Below are positions 22,716 through 34,933 of a stretch of 64,000 nucleotides of DNA, piece after piece. The position numbers and the translations under genes are program-made. Each line of letters opens with the position of its first letter. Position 1 is the stretch's first letter. Origin of the DNA: Homalodisca vitripennis (taxonomy: Eukaryota; Arthropoda; Insecta; Hemiptera; Cicadellidae); assembly GCF_021130785.1 (NCBI RefSeq), contig NW_025777976.1, positions 1-64,000 on the forward strand. Direction: 5' to 3'. Under the pieces are notes generated by a model. The model had not been told where the DNA came from and ran no database searches. It saw only the letters and a program-made list of their open reading frames with translations.

Positions 22716-23575
22716 CATGAACGCGACACCAAAACCAAAGTAATAGTCGTAATTGTTTTTATCTGCAATGTCCAACAAAACTTTTAACATGCAATAAATG
22801 TAATTGATTGTTAAATCACACTTGCCATGATTTCAAATTCATAAGCAAAAGCTTAAAAAGCCATGAACGCGACACCAATGCCAGAGTAATAGTCGTAATA
22901 GTTTTATCTGCAATGTCCCACAAATCTTTTAACATGCAATACATTTAATTGATTGTTAAATCACACTTGCCATGATTTAATATTCATAAGCAAAAACTTA
23001 AAAGGCCATGAACGCGACACCAATGCCAAAGTAATAGTCGTAATAGATTTATCTGCAATGTCCCACAAATCTTTTAACATGCAATAAAATTTAATTGATT
23101 GTTAAATCACACTTGCCATGATTTAAAATTCATAAGCAAAAACTTAAAAGGCCATGAACGCGACACCAATGCCAAAGTAATAGTCGTAATAGTTTTATCT
23201 GCAATGTCCCACAAATCTTTTAACATGCAATAAATTTAATTGATTGTTAAATCACACTTGCCATGATTTAAAATTCATAAGCAAAAACTTAAAAAGCCAT
23301 GAACGCGACACCAATGCCAAAGTAATAGTCGTAATAGTTTTTTTTATCTGCAATGTCCCACAAAACTTTTAACATGCAATAAATGTAATTGATTGTTAAA
23401 TCACACTTGCCATGATTTAAAATTCATAAGAAAAAACTTAAAAAGCCATAAACGCGACACCAATGCCAAAGTAATAGTTTTATCTGTAATGTCCCAAAAA
23501 ACTTTATAAATTTAAATGTGATTGTTAAAACCACTTGTACTGTGATATAAAATTAAGGAACAAAAACTTATGAGT
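22716..23575 (+). repeat. Tandem satellite-like array, about 146-bp unit, six copies
   Basis: Units begin with CATGAACGCGACACCAATGC at 22716, 22862, 23007, 23153, 23298 and 23447 (the last as CATAAACGCG). The first five are nearly uniform and share TAATAGTCGTAATAG, TTTTAACATGCAATAAA and CACACTTGCCATGATTTAAA. The sixth is shorter and more diverged, as is usual at an array edge. CGCGAC stands out in otherwise AT-rich DNA. Confidence 0.9.
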
Positions 23576-23619
23576 ATTCCCTTTACCACAAAACCAATAA
23601 ACTTCTCCTATGATATGCC

Positions 23620-24250
23620 ATCCCTAAGGTGGATCGTTTCTATGGATAATACGGTGTCTCTTGTTTACATAAACCTGCTCTTAGCAACATTACTTCTTTT
23701 CGTCAACACTAGTACTAACATTAAAACAGGTTTTCTGGTTATGTGATTATATATCCGTATACATACTGTAAAGACAAACATTTGTTTAAAATATAATTAT
23801 GTGATTTCTGTCTTAGTTTATGGAGTGTGTATGATAATAGATCCAAAGTGCTTTAGTTACTTTGAAAAAATATAAAATATTTCCCCATGTACGATATAGC
23901 TAAAAAGTAATGAAAGTAGTCGAGAACGAAAGCTTAACAGCTTAATCACTATTATTACGATAGCGAGAGATAGTGAGAGTATACATTGTGATTTCTAAAT
24001 AATAAAACTAAGTAACTCATCCTTGTAGGTCCTGGTCCTTGTCCTGCTCCAGGGCATCGCATCCTGTTCCTGGTGGTGATTCTCCGACTTACTGCGAGTT
24101 CAACTACTTTTGAAAAAGTATAATAAACTATCCCACAATATTCGTAAGAAATCTTTACACTTTTCCTTGTAGTTTCTATGGAAATCCATAATTTTAATAA
24201 ACATCACTGCCGGGTATGTTTCAGTTGTTTCATTGATTTTTATTTCTATA
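23620..24250 (+). repeat. Family A, two partial copies (d; then c-d)
   Basis: CGTTTCTATGGATAATACGG and TTCGTCAACACTAGTAC at 23636-23720 belong to module d. TGTAGGTCCTGGTCCTTGTC at 24025 and TTTCTATGGAAATCCATAAT at about 24173 are a second c-d pair. Confidence 0.65.
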
Positions 24251-24989
24251 TTAAACTATATTTTTAGGTTACATCTTTTTACCAACATTCAACCTACCAA
24301 CACACAATAATGTTTATCAATTGTCATTATCTCGTTATAAATAAGTATATTCTGTGATTTTAATCGTGGAATAAAACAACTTATAGGATTTGTTGTCTGT
24401 ATTAGGTTATGGTGAGTGGTATAAAATATATACACAGAACAACAGGGAAAGTGTTCTGTGTTGTTTACTCGGTTGTTCATTTACATATACAAACCTACGT
24501 ACATTTTACAATTATGCTATCATATAATTCAGGTAGTTTATAATACAGAGCACTTTACAATTTTCTTACAAAATTACAGCTATTACAGATTTCACTACAT
24601 GAGTGCAAATGTCTAATGTAATTATGTAAATGCTCAACTGAGAACATTGAAAAGATTATTAAATTACATAGTATTGTGTATTAGAGAGGATCAATTAAAT
24701 TAGCTGAAGCTAAAACACAACACCGCCTTGATGTGTTACAGATCTATGTACATTTATTGAAAAGGATGTTACAGTTTACTTATAATAAAGATAATACTAC
24801 AGTATGAGTTAAAAATACCGTTAGAAAACGGATGCTAGAGTTCAACGTGAGGAGCATTTCACATGTTATAAAAGACCTGCATGTCTTAGAAGAGTCTATG
24901 GCAAGGGTGATATTAGAAAATGGATGAAAATTCTATAAATTAGTAATTTTTCTTACATAATGGCTTTTCAATAGGTTAAGTTTCTCAGG
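24251..24989. other. AT-rich DNA, nothing recognised
   Basis: Only short chance frames are present (63 codons at 24289-24480, minus strand). Confidence 0.35.
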
Positions 24990-25340
24990 ACTGTCCTAGT
25001 TCGTGCCTCTCATACTTTAGGGAGATTTTATTCCGGGAGTTTTGAAATCATGGTTTTACCCACAAGCTAGTCGTTTTAAAATACGAGAGTTTTTCTGAAG
25101 TCCAGTAGATGAAATGGAAGATTCGACAGTTATGGTCATGCCATAGCCTGGAGCGTAGAGATTAATCTAGTCCATAGGCTACGGATTCTAGTTCTGGGAA
25201 TATATAGTATATTTATGGCCATTGTAATTTACTTTGGTCTTAGTATTTTTTATCCCATAGTTGGTTTTGCCTTGTTGCCCGAGGAAGACGTTATATGTAC
25301 GTACACAGGTCTGAAATCCTACTTCGCTCGAAAGACAACT
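24990..25340 (+). repeat. Family B repeat copy
   Basis: GAGTTTTGAAATCATGGTTT, ACCCACAAGCTAGTCG and TTTTAAAAT match 11095-11150. The right part (TTATGGCCATTGTAATTTAC, TTGTTGCCCGAGGAAG, AGGTCTGAAATCCTAC) matches a diverged copy at 39380-39480. No coding frame. Confidence 0.6.
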
Positions 25341-26385
25341 AAGACTGGTCTTATATAAAGCTGCATATTTTTAGTAAATGTTTTAGTAATTTTCCCTTTT
25401 ATATTTGTTTTAACAGTTCTGATTCCGCACTGCATATTTGATGTTTGTTGGCATGCTCAATAAAAATAGTACATTAATACTAAAAGTTATTTTTCATATC
25501 TGATTATTTTATTATTCTGTGCTCAGCAGCAGTTTACGAGAAAAGGTTCACGTAAGATGTCTTTTTACTATCCAAATTACTCTATCATTTCACAGTATAA
25601 CGTAAGAAATCTATAATAGTAGATAAATGAATAAAAAAATGGTTTTACTGCCATAAAAACTAGACAAGTAGAATCATTTAACAGACTCTTTCAATTAAGA
25701 TTGCAACTTTGGGGGACAAAATGGGAGACTAGTAGCTTGGAGGGATTTTTAGAATCTGTATTACATAATTACATGTATTAAAAATTGACATAAAATAATA
25801 TGTAATTGCATATATTAACAAGACATGGCAGCAATTATAAACATAAACAAAGCCTTGGCAACTATTTTCTATAGCGTTAAGAGTAAGAATTAAAACTGTT
25901 ATTAAAAACTAGTAGATAGCGTCAAAGTGAAGATCTGTACAATTACTGTTTACCACCTCAAGGTGCAGCGCTGTCATTCAGACTTTTTATTGGCTGTGAA
26001 TGACTGGTGTAGTGACTCAAGGGTAATAAAAATAACAATATGAGGATTTTATTTGATTCGGAAGCGAGTTCTCAGAAGGAAGTAAGAATCTTGTACTTAT
26101 GTGTGGTATTTTACAAATAGCAGGGTATTTTTGACTTACATTTCTAATACGAATTAAATATAGATCCTTTATTATTAATAATTCGTTTGCATTTTTATGG
26201 ATTCAGTTCATCTGAATTGCGTTGTCTCGCTAACATTTGCAATATCAACTTACATCAACATACAAATACTACTAGAGAAACATTAATTTCACAGGAGATT
26301 TACTTTTATAAAGCTCTACAACTCGTTAATGAAAGAAGTAAATGAAACGTATTGAAATCTTATTCTTGGGCGTATAAGCTATAGA
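25341..26385. other. AT-rich DNA, nothing recognised
   Basis: No ORF over about 60 codons, RNA-like structure or matched repeat was seen. Confidence 0.35.
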
Positions 26386-26389
26386 TAAT

Positions 26390-26515
26390 GAAAACATGTA
26401 AAATGAGTTGGAGAGATGAAAAATTACTCGGGAGAACACGGACGAGCGAGTAATCAAGCGCGGAGAGCTGATGGCTTAATTTTCCGTGGAAAAACTGTGA
26501 AGTCATCAGAACTGT
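26390..26515 (-). other. Stem-loop element, inverted copy of that at 50.03 and 60.73 kb
   Basis: The minus strand reads GCCATCAGCTCTCCGCGC, TTGATTACTCGCTCG, TCCCGAGTAATTTTTCAT. It aligns over about 60 nt with plus-strand 50030-50095 and 60728-60800. The inner arms are ATTACTCG (26423-26430) and CGAGTAAT (26447-26454). In the other copies both arms have A/T in place of G/C (ATTACTCA with TGAGTAAT), so pairing is kept. Confidence 0.5.
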
Positions 26516-26711
26516 TTAGCTTTATCTCTGAGTTTTATACTGCTTAAGAGAGCTTAACTTAGAAAATATCCGCGCGATCTTTTATTTACGTTTGGAATTT
26601 TTATCGTTGCAATTCGTAAGAAATGTTATAGTTTACTTTGACAATTTAACTATACTGTGGTCTTCCACTGTGGTAATGGAAGCAATGCCATTATATTTAA
26701 ATTTAATGGTT

Positions 26712-26930
26712 AATTTGCTGAGCTTTAGCGAAGTCTATTCCTCCAGGGGCTGGATTTAACTTTCTGCCTGTGTATCTGTTTTTCTGTTTAACTGTCGCAC
26801 GATATCTCAACAACAGAGAGTTAGATGATGTTAAATGGGATTTGCATAACTTTCATTGAATATTTTTACATTTATCTTTGGGTTTAAAATGATGGCACGG
26901 AAATGCACAGAGTAAATGAATTTGTGACCA
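26712..26930 (+). repeat. Family C repeat copy
   Basis: GCTGAGCTTTAGCGAAGTCT, a Pyr-rich CTGCCTGTGTATCTG block and GTCGCACGATATCTCAACAA match the minus strand at 16930-17178. A shorter relative may lie at 48955-49040 (GGTTAGCGAAGCCTATC). Confidence 0.6.
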
Positions 26931-28199
26931 CATTGAACAAATTATATTACACTAATACAACACGACGCCGCGACGTACGGTCAGAAATCACATAATAGAA
27001 TGTTACTTTAATACCTTCTTAAATATCTAAAATATCTGTATTTTGAGGAAACGACTATTATTATTGCATTTGTGAATATAAACCCTTTGAGCCTAATCAA
27101 AACCTTCAATATATATATAATAATTTATATATTAAACACACGTTCGTAAAATTTAACAAATTATTTTTAATAGTACTAGTAATAAGTTGGATTCTTACAG
27201 AATTAGCTATTGGTATTCTAATATAAAAATAGTTTATTAATGTATTTTTTAAGTGATTACGTTTGCTTATAATATATAAAAATATTGCCAGTTTATCGAC
27301 AGTAAACTATGCTGTTATATGATAAAAACAACAATAAGTTCCAAATGTGAATGTATTTTTCAGATAGAAGCAATACATCTAGAAGTAAAACTGTCTAAGT
27401 CGCATGATCTGTGCACTGTCTCAAATACGGAGCTGTGAAAATTTATTAATCATCAGTATCAGCTTGTATAAACTTTAATACTCTTATACTGCTTGTTTTA
27501 TTTCTGACATCTGAGATTTCATTTTTTTAATACTGCAAATGAAAAGTTACTCTCCATACAGGTAACTTTATAAATTTGATGGCATTCAACAATGGTCTCT
27601 AAAAAATTTTAACTATTTTATTTTGAAAATGAGGACAATTTATTATTATAGTATATAATATGAAAATATAAGAATTACATTTAACGAAATATATGTAAAA
27701 AACTCATGTTGTAAACTGTTTGATTATATATTTATTTTGATAAGTGACATTAATTTTTTATTAGTGTAGTAAAAAATTTAATTTATTTCAATTCCGTAGA
27801 TTGTTACTTTAATAACAAAATATAATCTTTAACTCTTTCATTGAAAATATTTAAAATTCAGTAAACGAAACTTGTTAGACTACTTGAAACGCTTTAGTAT
27901 TTTCGTAGTTTAGTCCGTGTTTACTATTCTAGTCCAGCACCTTGATTGTTCAGAATTGTAATAAACGAAAACACTGAAAGTCCCTATTGAGTTTTATATT
28001 TATAAGGACTTTTATTTCATTTATAGTGCTGAAATTGAGTACTAGATCCTTTCTTACAACAATGTAGACCAGCAGACTGCCCAGTCGACCTTGAAGTTAT
28101 AAACAGAGAGATGCGTTATTCTTGACAAACACTCATTCTATTTAGGCATGAAACAGAAGTTTAATTATTATTACTTACAGTTATAATGTTAAATATTTA
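26931..28199. other. AT-rich DNA, nothing recognised
   Basis: CGACGCCGCGACGTACGG near 26964 is a brief CpG-rich word with no ORF around it. Otherwise nothing was recognised. Confidence 0.35.
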
Positions 28200-28960
28200 A
28201 AGTTGACAGTGTAATATGACTCTTTATCTCTTTTACTTATTACTTCAATTAGATATTTTGTATCCATTCTAAAAAGGAAGAGGACTCGGGTGTAGGTTTT
28301 AGAAACCAACCGAACAAATAAAATTGTATAGACTATATTTTCTTGCAAAACTGTATAGCACTGTATTTAAAGTTATTGATTTTTAACAATTAAACATGAA
28401 TTTGTAAGGCAATGCTAATTTACCCAGCTAGTACACATTAGTTGTAGCTAGTTTTCAATATTTTGCCTTCTAAAACGCTAAAGATATTGCTTTAAACAAT
28501 AAGTGAGGAATTAGTTCTCACAAACAGTTGTATATTCTTTATGACCTACGTAAAAGAGTTAAAAAAATCAACATTTATTTTGGAACGAATAATATTATTG
28601 ATCACCTATTCTCCTTGGACTCTATTGTCACAGAGAGGATTAATAACAGCTAAAACTAAGGTTAATAACTTCCCTAGAGGAAAAGTGAACGGAAATTCGT
28701 TAAAAATTACAATCTTTTCAAAATGCGAAAGAAATCTAATTAAATGATCAACCAATGTAATAATTCTCCCTAAAACTAGGATTTAAAATGCTCTGCGTAG
28801 TAAGAGGGAAAATCGTGATGTGTAAATGTTAAAATTACTCAGCCATGTGAGTCCTGGTCCTGGTCCTGCCTCTGACCATCACATCGTGTTACTTGTAGTA
28901 CTTCTCTGATTGCTATGAGTTACATGACTATTAAAAAAATGTGCGATAAAATTACGATTT
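28200..28960 (+). repeat. Family A copy, modules a-b-c
   Basis: Module a: GAAGAGGACTCGGGTGTAGG at about 28277. Module b: CTATTGTCACAGAGAGGATT at about 28622. Module c: GTCCTGGTCCTGGTCCTGCC at about 28851. The a-b-c spacing matches the other copies. Confidence 0.7.
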
Positions 28961-30059
28961 TACTTTTATACCATTTTACCTGTACGTGTTTTGGCACGAT
29001 TAAAGAAAAGTTTTGGCTATTGAGATATAGATAAACTTGCCTAAGCACTTAATTATGAAAACCCAAAGTCTGAAGATACTGTAAAGAAACGAAGAGACGA
29101 AAAACGTTTACGTAAAAAGCCTATTGTTCTTACAAACCAAAACACTTGCTAAAACAGAAGCTAAATATCTACTAGTGTTGAGGCAAGTAACTAGTAATGT
29201 TAAAACAAGGGTAGTTTACTTCAGCAGGCAAAAGATTTATATGACCCCTTTAAATACATGGTTATTCCTTTCTTAAATGTGAAATACGCTTACTAGCAAA
29301 CAAATGCCTCCTAATACCAGTTGGTTAAGTTAGATTAGGTTGAATGTAACAATGTGAAGAAGATGTAGAAACACTGCGAGGGCTCTGCACGTGCATATAA
29401 TTTCTGCTCCAATGACGTTATTACTTTCCTCATTTTAATTTATTATATTTACATGATTTTAAGTAAATAACGAATCTGATGTTTAGCCTGTAATCTAAAG
29501 TAATAACAATAGTTATATTATGGTCTGACATATTATGTTGTACACAGTCAATGTAAAAAACTATTTTATTTTTATTTAGTAATGAAACATAACCACATAA
29601 ATTCCTAAAAATTCCAAAATTCATATATTAATTACAGGCTAAGGATGCTTAAAGCATAAGATACAAGAACAAAATCTCTAATAATACCTTATGCTTTTTA
29701 AAATTACACACTCATATGTAAAACCATGTGTGAATGCAAACGAAAATAAAGTTAGTAAATTCACTAACCAATTAAGTAATAATTAATTATTTTAATTTAT
29801 TCATAAAAATAAACTGATTTTCATGGAAAAACGTTCTGAAAATAGAAATTTTCTAAGTAATGTATTTAAAATAATGTTCCACCCTAGCCACAAAAATACC
29901 GTGAAAACTATACGAAAACTACGTAATCTATCATTATGTAAAACATGTTCACCAAGATCCTCCACAGCGGTTATATTATAATTTATAGTGAAATAAACCT
30001 ATTTTTATAGGGACATTAAGTGTATATTAAGGTGATAGGGTAATCTAACAAGGTTTTCC
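28961..30059. other. AT-rich DNA, nothing recognised
   Basis: Short frames here have no motif. No repeat was matched. Confidence 0.35.
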
Positions 30060-31000
30060 GGTAACTATATAACTTCAATTAGCTACTAAGTTTATTTTGT
30101 AAGGAGAAAGAGAGCTCCGGTGGAAATCTCGGTAACTCATACAATGAAGTAAAACTTTGAGACCATATTTCTTTTGAAACCTGTACTAGTCCTTTTTCAG
30201 AATTATTGAGTTCAAACAATTAAACATCATTAAATTACGAATTTTAATCTTAATTAATTATAATTCACTAATTTTCAACTTTTTGCCAATATTTACCCTA
30301 ATATAACATGCCAAAAATATCCTTAAGAATCTATAAGACAACAATTCTCTTAGTAGTCTTAACGCTTGTTATCAATTACGTATGAACGGGTCACAAAACA
30401 TTTGCGCGTATATCTAACTTAAAGACATTTTTAACCGATTATTTTTGAGCACTTATGGTACAAAGGAATTATTTACAGCTAAAATTAAAGTTATTCCTAT
30501 TAAACAAAAAAACTACGAACGTAATTTTTGGATTATTATTCTTTTCACAAAACAAGAAATATATACTCATTTAAAAAACACTTAAAGACTCAAGTTCAAT
30601 TAATTGTAAACGTGTTTTCATTACATGTGAACTGTTCTACAAATTTTTGCTCTTTTAGTGTCAAGAAAAAAAACTACCTCTAAATAATAAAAGTAAACCA
30701 TCTATAAGTTCTGGTCTTGGCACAGGTTATTGTAATCCTGGTGGAGATTCTCGAACTAGCGGGTTGAATATAAAATTTAAATAAGAAAGAAGCCTGGTCT
30801 ATGTCAAACTTCTGACCTTCACATTTTATCTTTCGTGATGCTTCACTGATAATGTGAGAGTTAGCGACTTTCGTAAACAAAATTTTTAGAATTTATAGAA
30901 AGAAATTGTAATACATGTCCTTTGTTGTTTCCATGGATAATAAATATTGTTACACTTGTTTACGTTATGACTACTACTGGCATTAAACCAAGTCTTTTCA
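30060..31000 (+). repeat. Family A copy, modules a-b-c-d
   Basis: Module a: AAAGAGAGCTCCGGTGGAAA (about 30106). Module b, decayed: TATGGTACAAAGGAATTATT (about 30453). Module c: AAGTTCTGGTCTTGGCACAG and ATCCTGGTGGAGATTCTCG (about 30705-30755). Module d: TTTCCATGGATAATAAATAT and GTTTACGTTATGACTACTAC (about 30927-30980). Confidence 0.7.
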
Positions 31001-31379
31001 TCTTATAACCAATACACACACATACAAAATTAACACTGGCTTGAGAAAACCATTATCACAATGATCCTTGATCAGACATTCGTTAAGAATGATAATTGAA
31101 GAGTTTATCTAAACTGAAATCAATTACTCCACTAGCTATTATATAAGTTATGTTGTATTAAGTAGTTTAAGATAGTCAATATGCTATAGTTTGCCTATAT
31201 TTCTTGTACCTATACTAATATTTTGTGTAGTTCAAAGTTTAAATAACTTATTGTGTTTTTCGCATTGCAGGTTTAGTTAGTAGTTGGGTTTCTTCTGTAG
31301 TATCATACTGTGATGAAATTTTTACAGTAGTTAATGGCTATCGTTAAAGATAAAAATCTATGTTATTAGTTTTCAAGTA

Positions 31380-32333
31380 CCTGTAGTTGTATTTCTACTC
31401 AATTTAATAATTTGTTCCTAGAAGGAACATATATAGAACGGCAGGACACATTCTTTTTCAGTTTTGTATTCGTGTTTTGTAATTGTTTGTTTTGTTTTTT
31501 TTTCTATTTTGATATTAAATAACAGACCTATGTAACGGACTAAGTATTAATATAATAAATAAGCTTGATTACTTTATAAAACGTTTCAGTTATGGCCAGC
31601 AATACTGACAGGTAAAGGTATGTTTTAATCACCTTTTACTTTTATAGGGTGAAATTTAAATCAGGTATTAGATCTCAAAACAACTATTTATTCATGGAAT
31701 TTTTACATACTCAAATACTTACAAATCTGTATTAAATAGATGATCATCAGTATTATAATATAAAGTGTCAACAAATCTATTCAAATTCAAATTATCTGAG
31801 ATTTATTGATACTGTTATTCAATTTACATTCCTAACGAATATCTAATCACGGATGATCTTCTCAAGTAGGCATTCTCCTGACACCAAACTAAAGCTATCG
31901 CATATCCTGCACAACTACATTTATTACGTCATAAAACTGAAAATAATTATTACTTAATAGTGAAAAACTCAGTTTTACAAGCAACAAATTAGTCCTAATC
32001 ATAGTCGAAATTAAACATTGTACATTTAAAGATCTGTTGAAGAGAGCTCTGTTGTGAACTCCCGTAACTAATTGAATGTGTTACAAATTATAGACCATAT
32101 GTGTATTTAATGAGTTCCACTCCTTGTTTTGAAATGTTAAATGTATTACATTTAACTTGGTTTAGTTAGGCGTTCTTAATCGTTGCTGGTTTTCTTGCAC
32201 GAGTTTAACGTAATTACGAATATGTAATAACTTTCTACAAAATTTCGTATTGCTGTGTGACATACATAAGATTATGTATTCTCATGAAAACCATAACATT
32301 TGTATTAAGTATACACATACACGCAAAATAATA
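31380..32333 (+). repeat. Family A copy, modules S1 and a
   Basis: S1: TTGTTCCTAGAAGGAACATA at about 31411, as at 49790 and 60520. Module a: GAAGAGAGCTCTGTTGTGAA at about 32039. The S1-to-a distance of about 640 bp is slightly shorter than the 755-770 bp in the blocks at 49.7 and 60.4 kb. The copy is cut by the LINE at 32334 and continues at 32701. Confidence 0.65.
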
Positions 32334-32694
32334 CAACTAGAGTCAGGGCTTCGTCCAACGTCCCTACCATCAGGAGCTTCGTAGAAGGCCTGACATCGAG
32401 CCTTGAGGAAGCTGCAGAGTCCTCACCGTGGGATCACATCCGTGAGCTTCGCGCCAAGGAGGTCCCCCAACTGCGTCTTCCCATTGATGACTGATGACAT
32501 CGTACAAGTACGTACAACATCGTATGAGTACAACTTCGACAACACCACGACACTTAACCCCACTGACAGGTAGCGAAAGCCACTGGGGCTTTGAACCTCG
32601 AGACACAAGGAAAAAGCCTAACCGGCAGAGGCCTTGAAAGATGTGGGGGATCCACCCCCCCCCCACAGTCACAGCGACTTGGACTTGGACTTGG
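32334..32694 (+). mobile_element. 5'-truncated Jockey-type LINE, 3' end
   Basis: This copy has the last 50 or so codons of ORF2 (VPTIRSFVEGLTSSLEEAAE, then WDHIRELRAKEVPQLRLPI and DD-stop). The same 3' UTR as at 12480-12647 follows (GACAGGTAGCGAAAGCCACT, GATCCACCCCCCC, CACAGTCACAGCGA). It ends in three ACTTGG units, one more than the other copies. ATAATA at 32328-32333 and 32695-32700 may be the target-site duplication. The paralogous stretch near 57430 lacks it. Confidence 0.8.
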
Positions 32695-32700
32695 ATAATA

Positions 32701-33000
32701 TATATGTCTTATGAAATATTAAAGAGATTTTCCCTGCACACTTTGAGTAGAGAGGATTAAAATAAAATCGAAAAAAAAAACTAGGCAGGGTATTTATTAG
32801 GTCAATTCCTATGAGGTCAATATTGAGTTTAATTATAGTGTATATCACTGTATAAGGTTTGGCTGATCATTTGCAAACCTTTACACATTGATTTTAGGGT
32901 AAACAATGAATGAAAATAGAACATTTCCTAGGAGATACAATTTTGAGCAAATTGAGTACGAAAGAATTATTTATAATTTGCGAAGGTGATTTTTATAAAC
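32701..33000 (+). repeat. Family A copy resumed, module b and downstream
   Basis: TTTTCCCTGCACACTTTGAG and TAGAGAGGATTAAAAT at about 32722, then TATAGTGTATATCACTG, TTTGGCTGATCATT and TTTTGAGCAAATTGAGTACG, closely match 57475-57710. Confidence 0.75.
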
Positions 33001-33489
33001 AACTAATGGATACTTTTATTTTAGAAATTTATGTGTAGGATAATAAAAATATAAGCTATTTTCACAGTCATCTCGTTAATGCTAAAAAACTATCAGGATT
33101 AATCAATTTTAACAACCTGTAAATTTTAAAATTTTAAACATCTGTAAATAGAGTATCTGGCAGAGATTGTATGTATAACATTTAGATGTATGTATTCTCA
33201 TGGATATGTGCATGAGCTTACACAGTATAATATAATTTAGTGTTACAGCAACTCATCTATGCGTGGGTATGACAGAATAACTTATATTGTAATATGTTAA
33301 GGTTTGTCAACGCACGTGTCATACTGTTGAAGTACAGTGAATTAAAAATCATATTTAGATTGAAAGTTATACAGTTTGTAGGTAAAGGCTGCAATAATAA
33401 AAACTTGAAATAGAAATCGTACTCCAATGTTTCAGTATGTGTGTATTTTATTCTTTGTATTGAAAGTATAAGCCGATCCACTTTTAACC
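33001..33489. other. AT-rich DNA, nothing recognised
   Basis: A 74-codon minus-strand frame (33257-33481) looks like a chance ORF. Confidence 0.35.
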
Positions 33490-33665
33490 CTTATATGGCC
33501 CGTCCTCATAGGCCACTGGCCTGTGTGTGGATCATATCATAGAGAATAAGGGGGAGTGTTGATACAGTATTTTGTACTGATAAAAAGTGAAAACGGTCAA
33601 AGGCAGAATTCGAACCTGCGATATCTCTAAGTCAGACTATAAACGCAGCGTCTATTTGTAAGCTT
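33490..33665 (-). repeat. tRNA-derived SINE fragment
   Basis: On the minus strand CTGCGTTTATAGTCTGACTT is followed by AGAGATATCGCAGGTTCGAA and TTCTGCC. GGTTCGAATTC is a strong polymerase III B box (about 33610-33620), and the upstream part resembles an A-box/anticodon region. A small palindrome, AGGCCACTGGCCT, lies at about 33511. This SINE looks like a different family from those at 7, 14 and 16 kb. Confidence 0.55.
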
Positions 33666-34079
33666 AAATTAAAGATTATAATAATATTTTTTAACTAAAA
33701 ATTCTAAAAATTATGTTATATTTTTCAACGTTTAATAATAAGGTACGATTTATTTTACGGGACTATCAGAAAAATGTTTTGGTTTATTTATATTTTATAC
33801 AGAATGCATTGGTTAGTTTTCCTTGTAACGTGAAAGTATCATGAGATTTTTTATTAATATGATTTTTTAAATGATTTATGACAGAAATCATTTCATGGAA
33901 AATTATCAGTTATTATTAATACTTTATCCAAACAAAGAATCACTGTAATCACAAAATCTATCTAAGCTAATTTACTTATCATTATTTATTATATGCTCTG
34001 AAATATTCTCATGAACGGTACATTATACTTTGCAATGAAACAGTTATTAGATACAAAATTATCATTTATAGTAAAAATA
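33666..34079. other. AT-rich DNA, nothing recognised
   Basis: No ORF, RNA or matched repeat. Confidence 0.35.
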
Positions 34080-34600
34080 TACTATTGAAATATGAAAATG
34101 TAATCTAATAAGTTGTTTCTATGACGTTATTGCTTTATGTCGTTTCTCTTGTGAAGTGGATGAGTACCCTCATAATTGAATAAAGTTAAAGTCACAGACC
34201 ATATTTCTCTTGAAATCAGCAAAATTCAGTTTGTATAATTGTTGAGTTTAAACAACTAAACTTAATTAAGTTAACATCTTATTTCCTAAGTCAACTAGCA
34301 TTCACTAATTTCAAATTTATTTACATACTTACCCTACTATAAAAAGCCAGAAAGATGACTCTTATACACATTAAAAAAAATAAATCTCTAATAAATCCTT
34401 ACAATTTTTATCAAATATTTATGAAGGGATCTTAAATAATTTTAAATCTTGAAATAAAGACAATGTTAACTGATTCCTTCTGTACAGTTAGAGTACTGAA
34501 AGGATTAAAAACCTTAAGTCTGAAGTTTATACTGTTGGCCTACAAAGCGTACTAACTTTAATTGTTGATTATGATAATCTTCACGTTATAAATACAATTT
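34080..34600 (+). repeat. Family A copy, modules a-b
   Basis: TCACAGACCATATTTCTCTT at about 34191 (module a), then CTGATTCCTTCTGTACAGTT and AGAGTACTGAAAGGATTAAA at about 34471 (module b), in the usual spacing. Modules c-e are not recognisable downstream. Confidence 0.65.
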
Positions 34601-34933
34601 TGAAATTCTTAAAAGATTTAAGTCTTGTTAATTGTTAGTATGTTATATTTACACATTACTGTTTACAATTGTTTAACATAATATATAATAAACACATTAA
34701 TATTTGCTAATCTCTACTTAATGGTGACTAATGTTTTGTTCATATGAGGTAATCCTTGATTGTGTTTTCATGAATAATCAATATTTCCTGATGTCTTAGT
34801 TGGTTATCATGTAAAAGGTTTATAACACATAATTATATACTAATTTCCAAAGTTATGTAACCTTTTTATAATTTATTAGATAGTTGTTGTTCAAAATAAT
34901 GCAAATAAATAAATAATATAAATAATAAATACA

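Noticed and set aside
22716..23575. CRISPR array
   Set aside because: Units are about 146 bp and abut directly without unique spacers, in a eukaryotic context. This is a tandem satellite.
32370..32672. Two minus-strand ORFs over the LINE 3' end
   Set aside because: They are shadows of the plus-strand Jockey-type LINE C-terminus and its 3' UTR.
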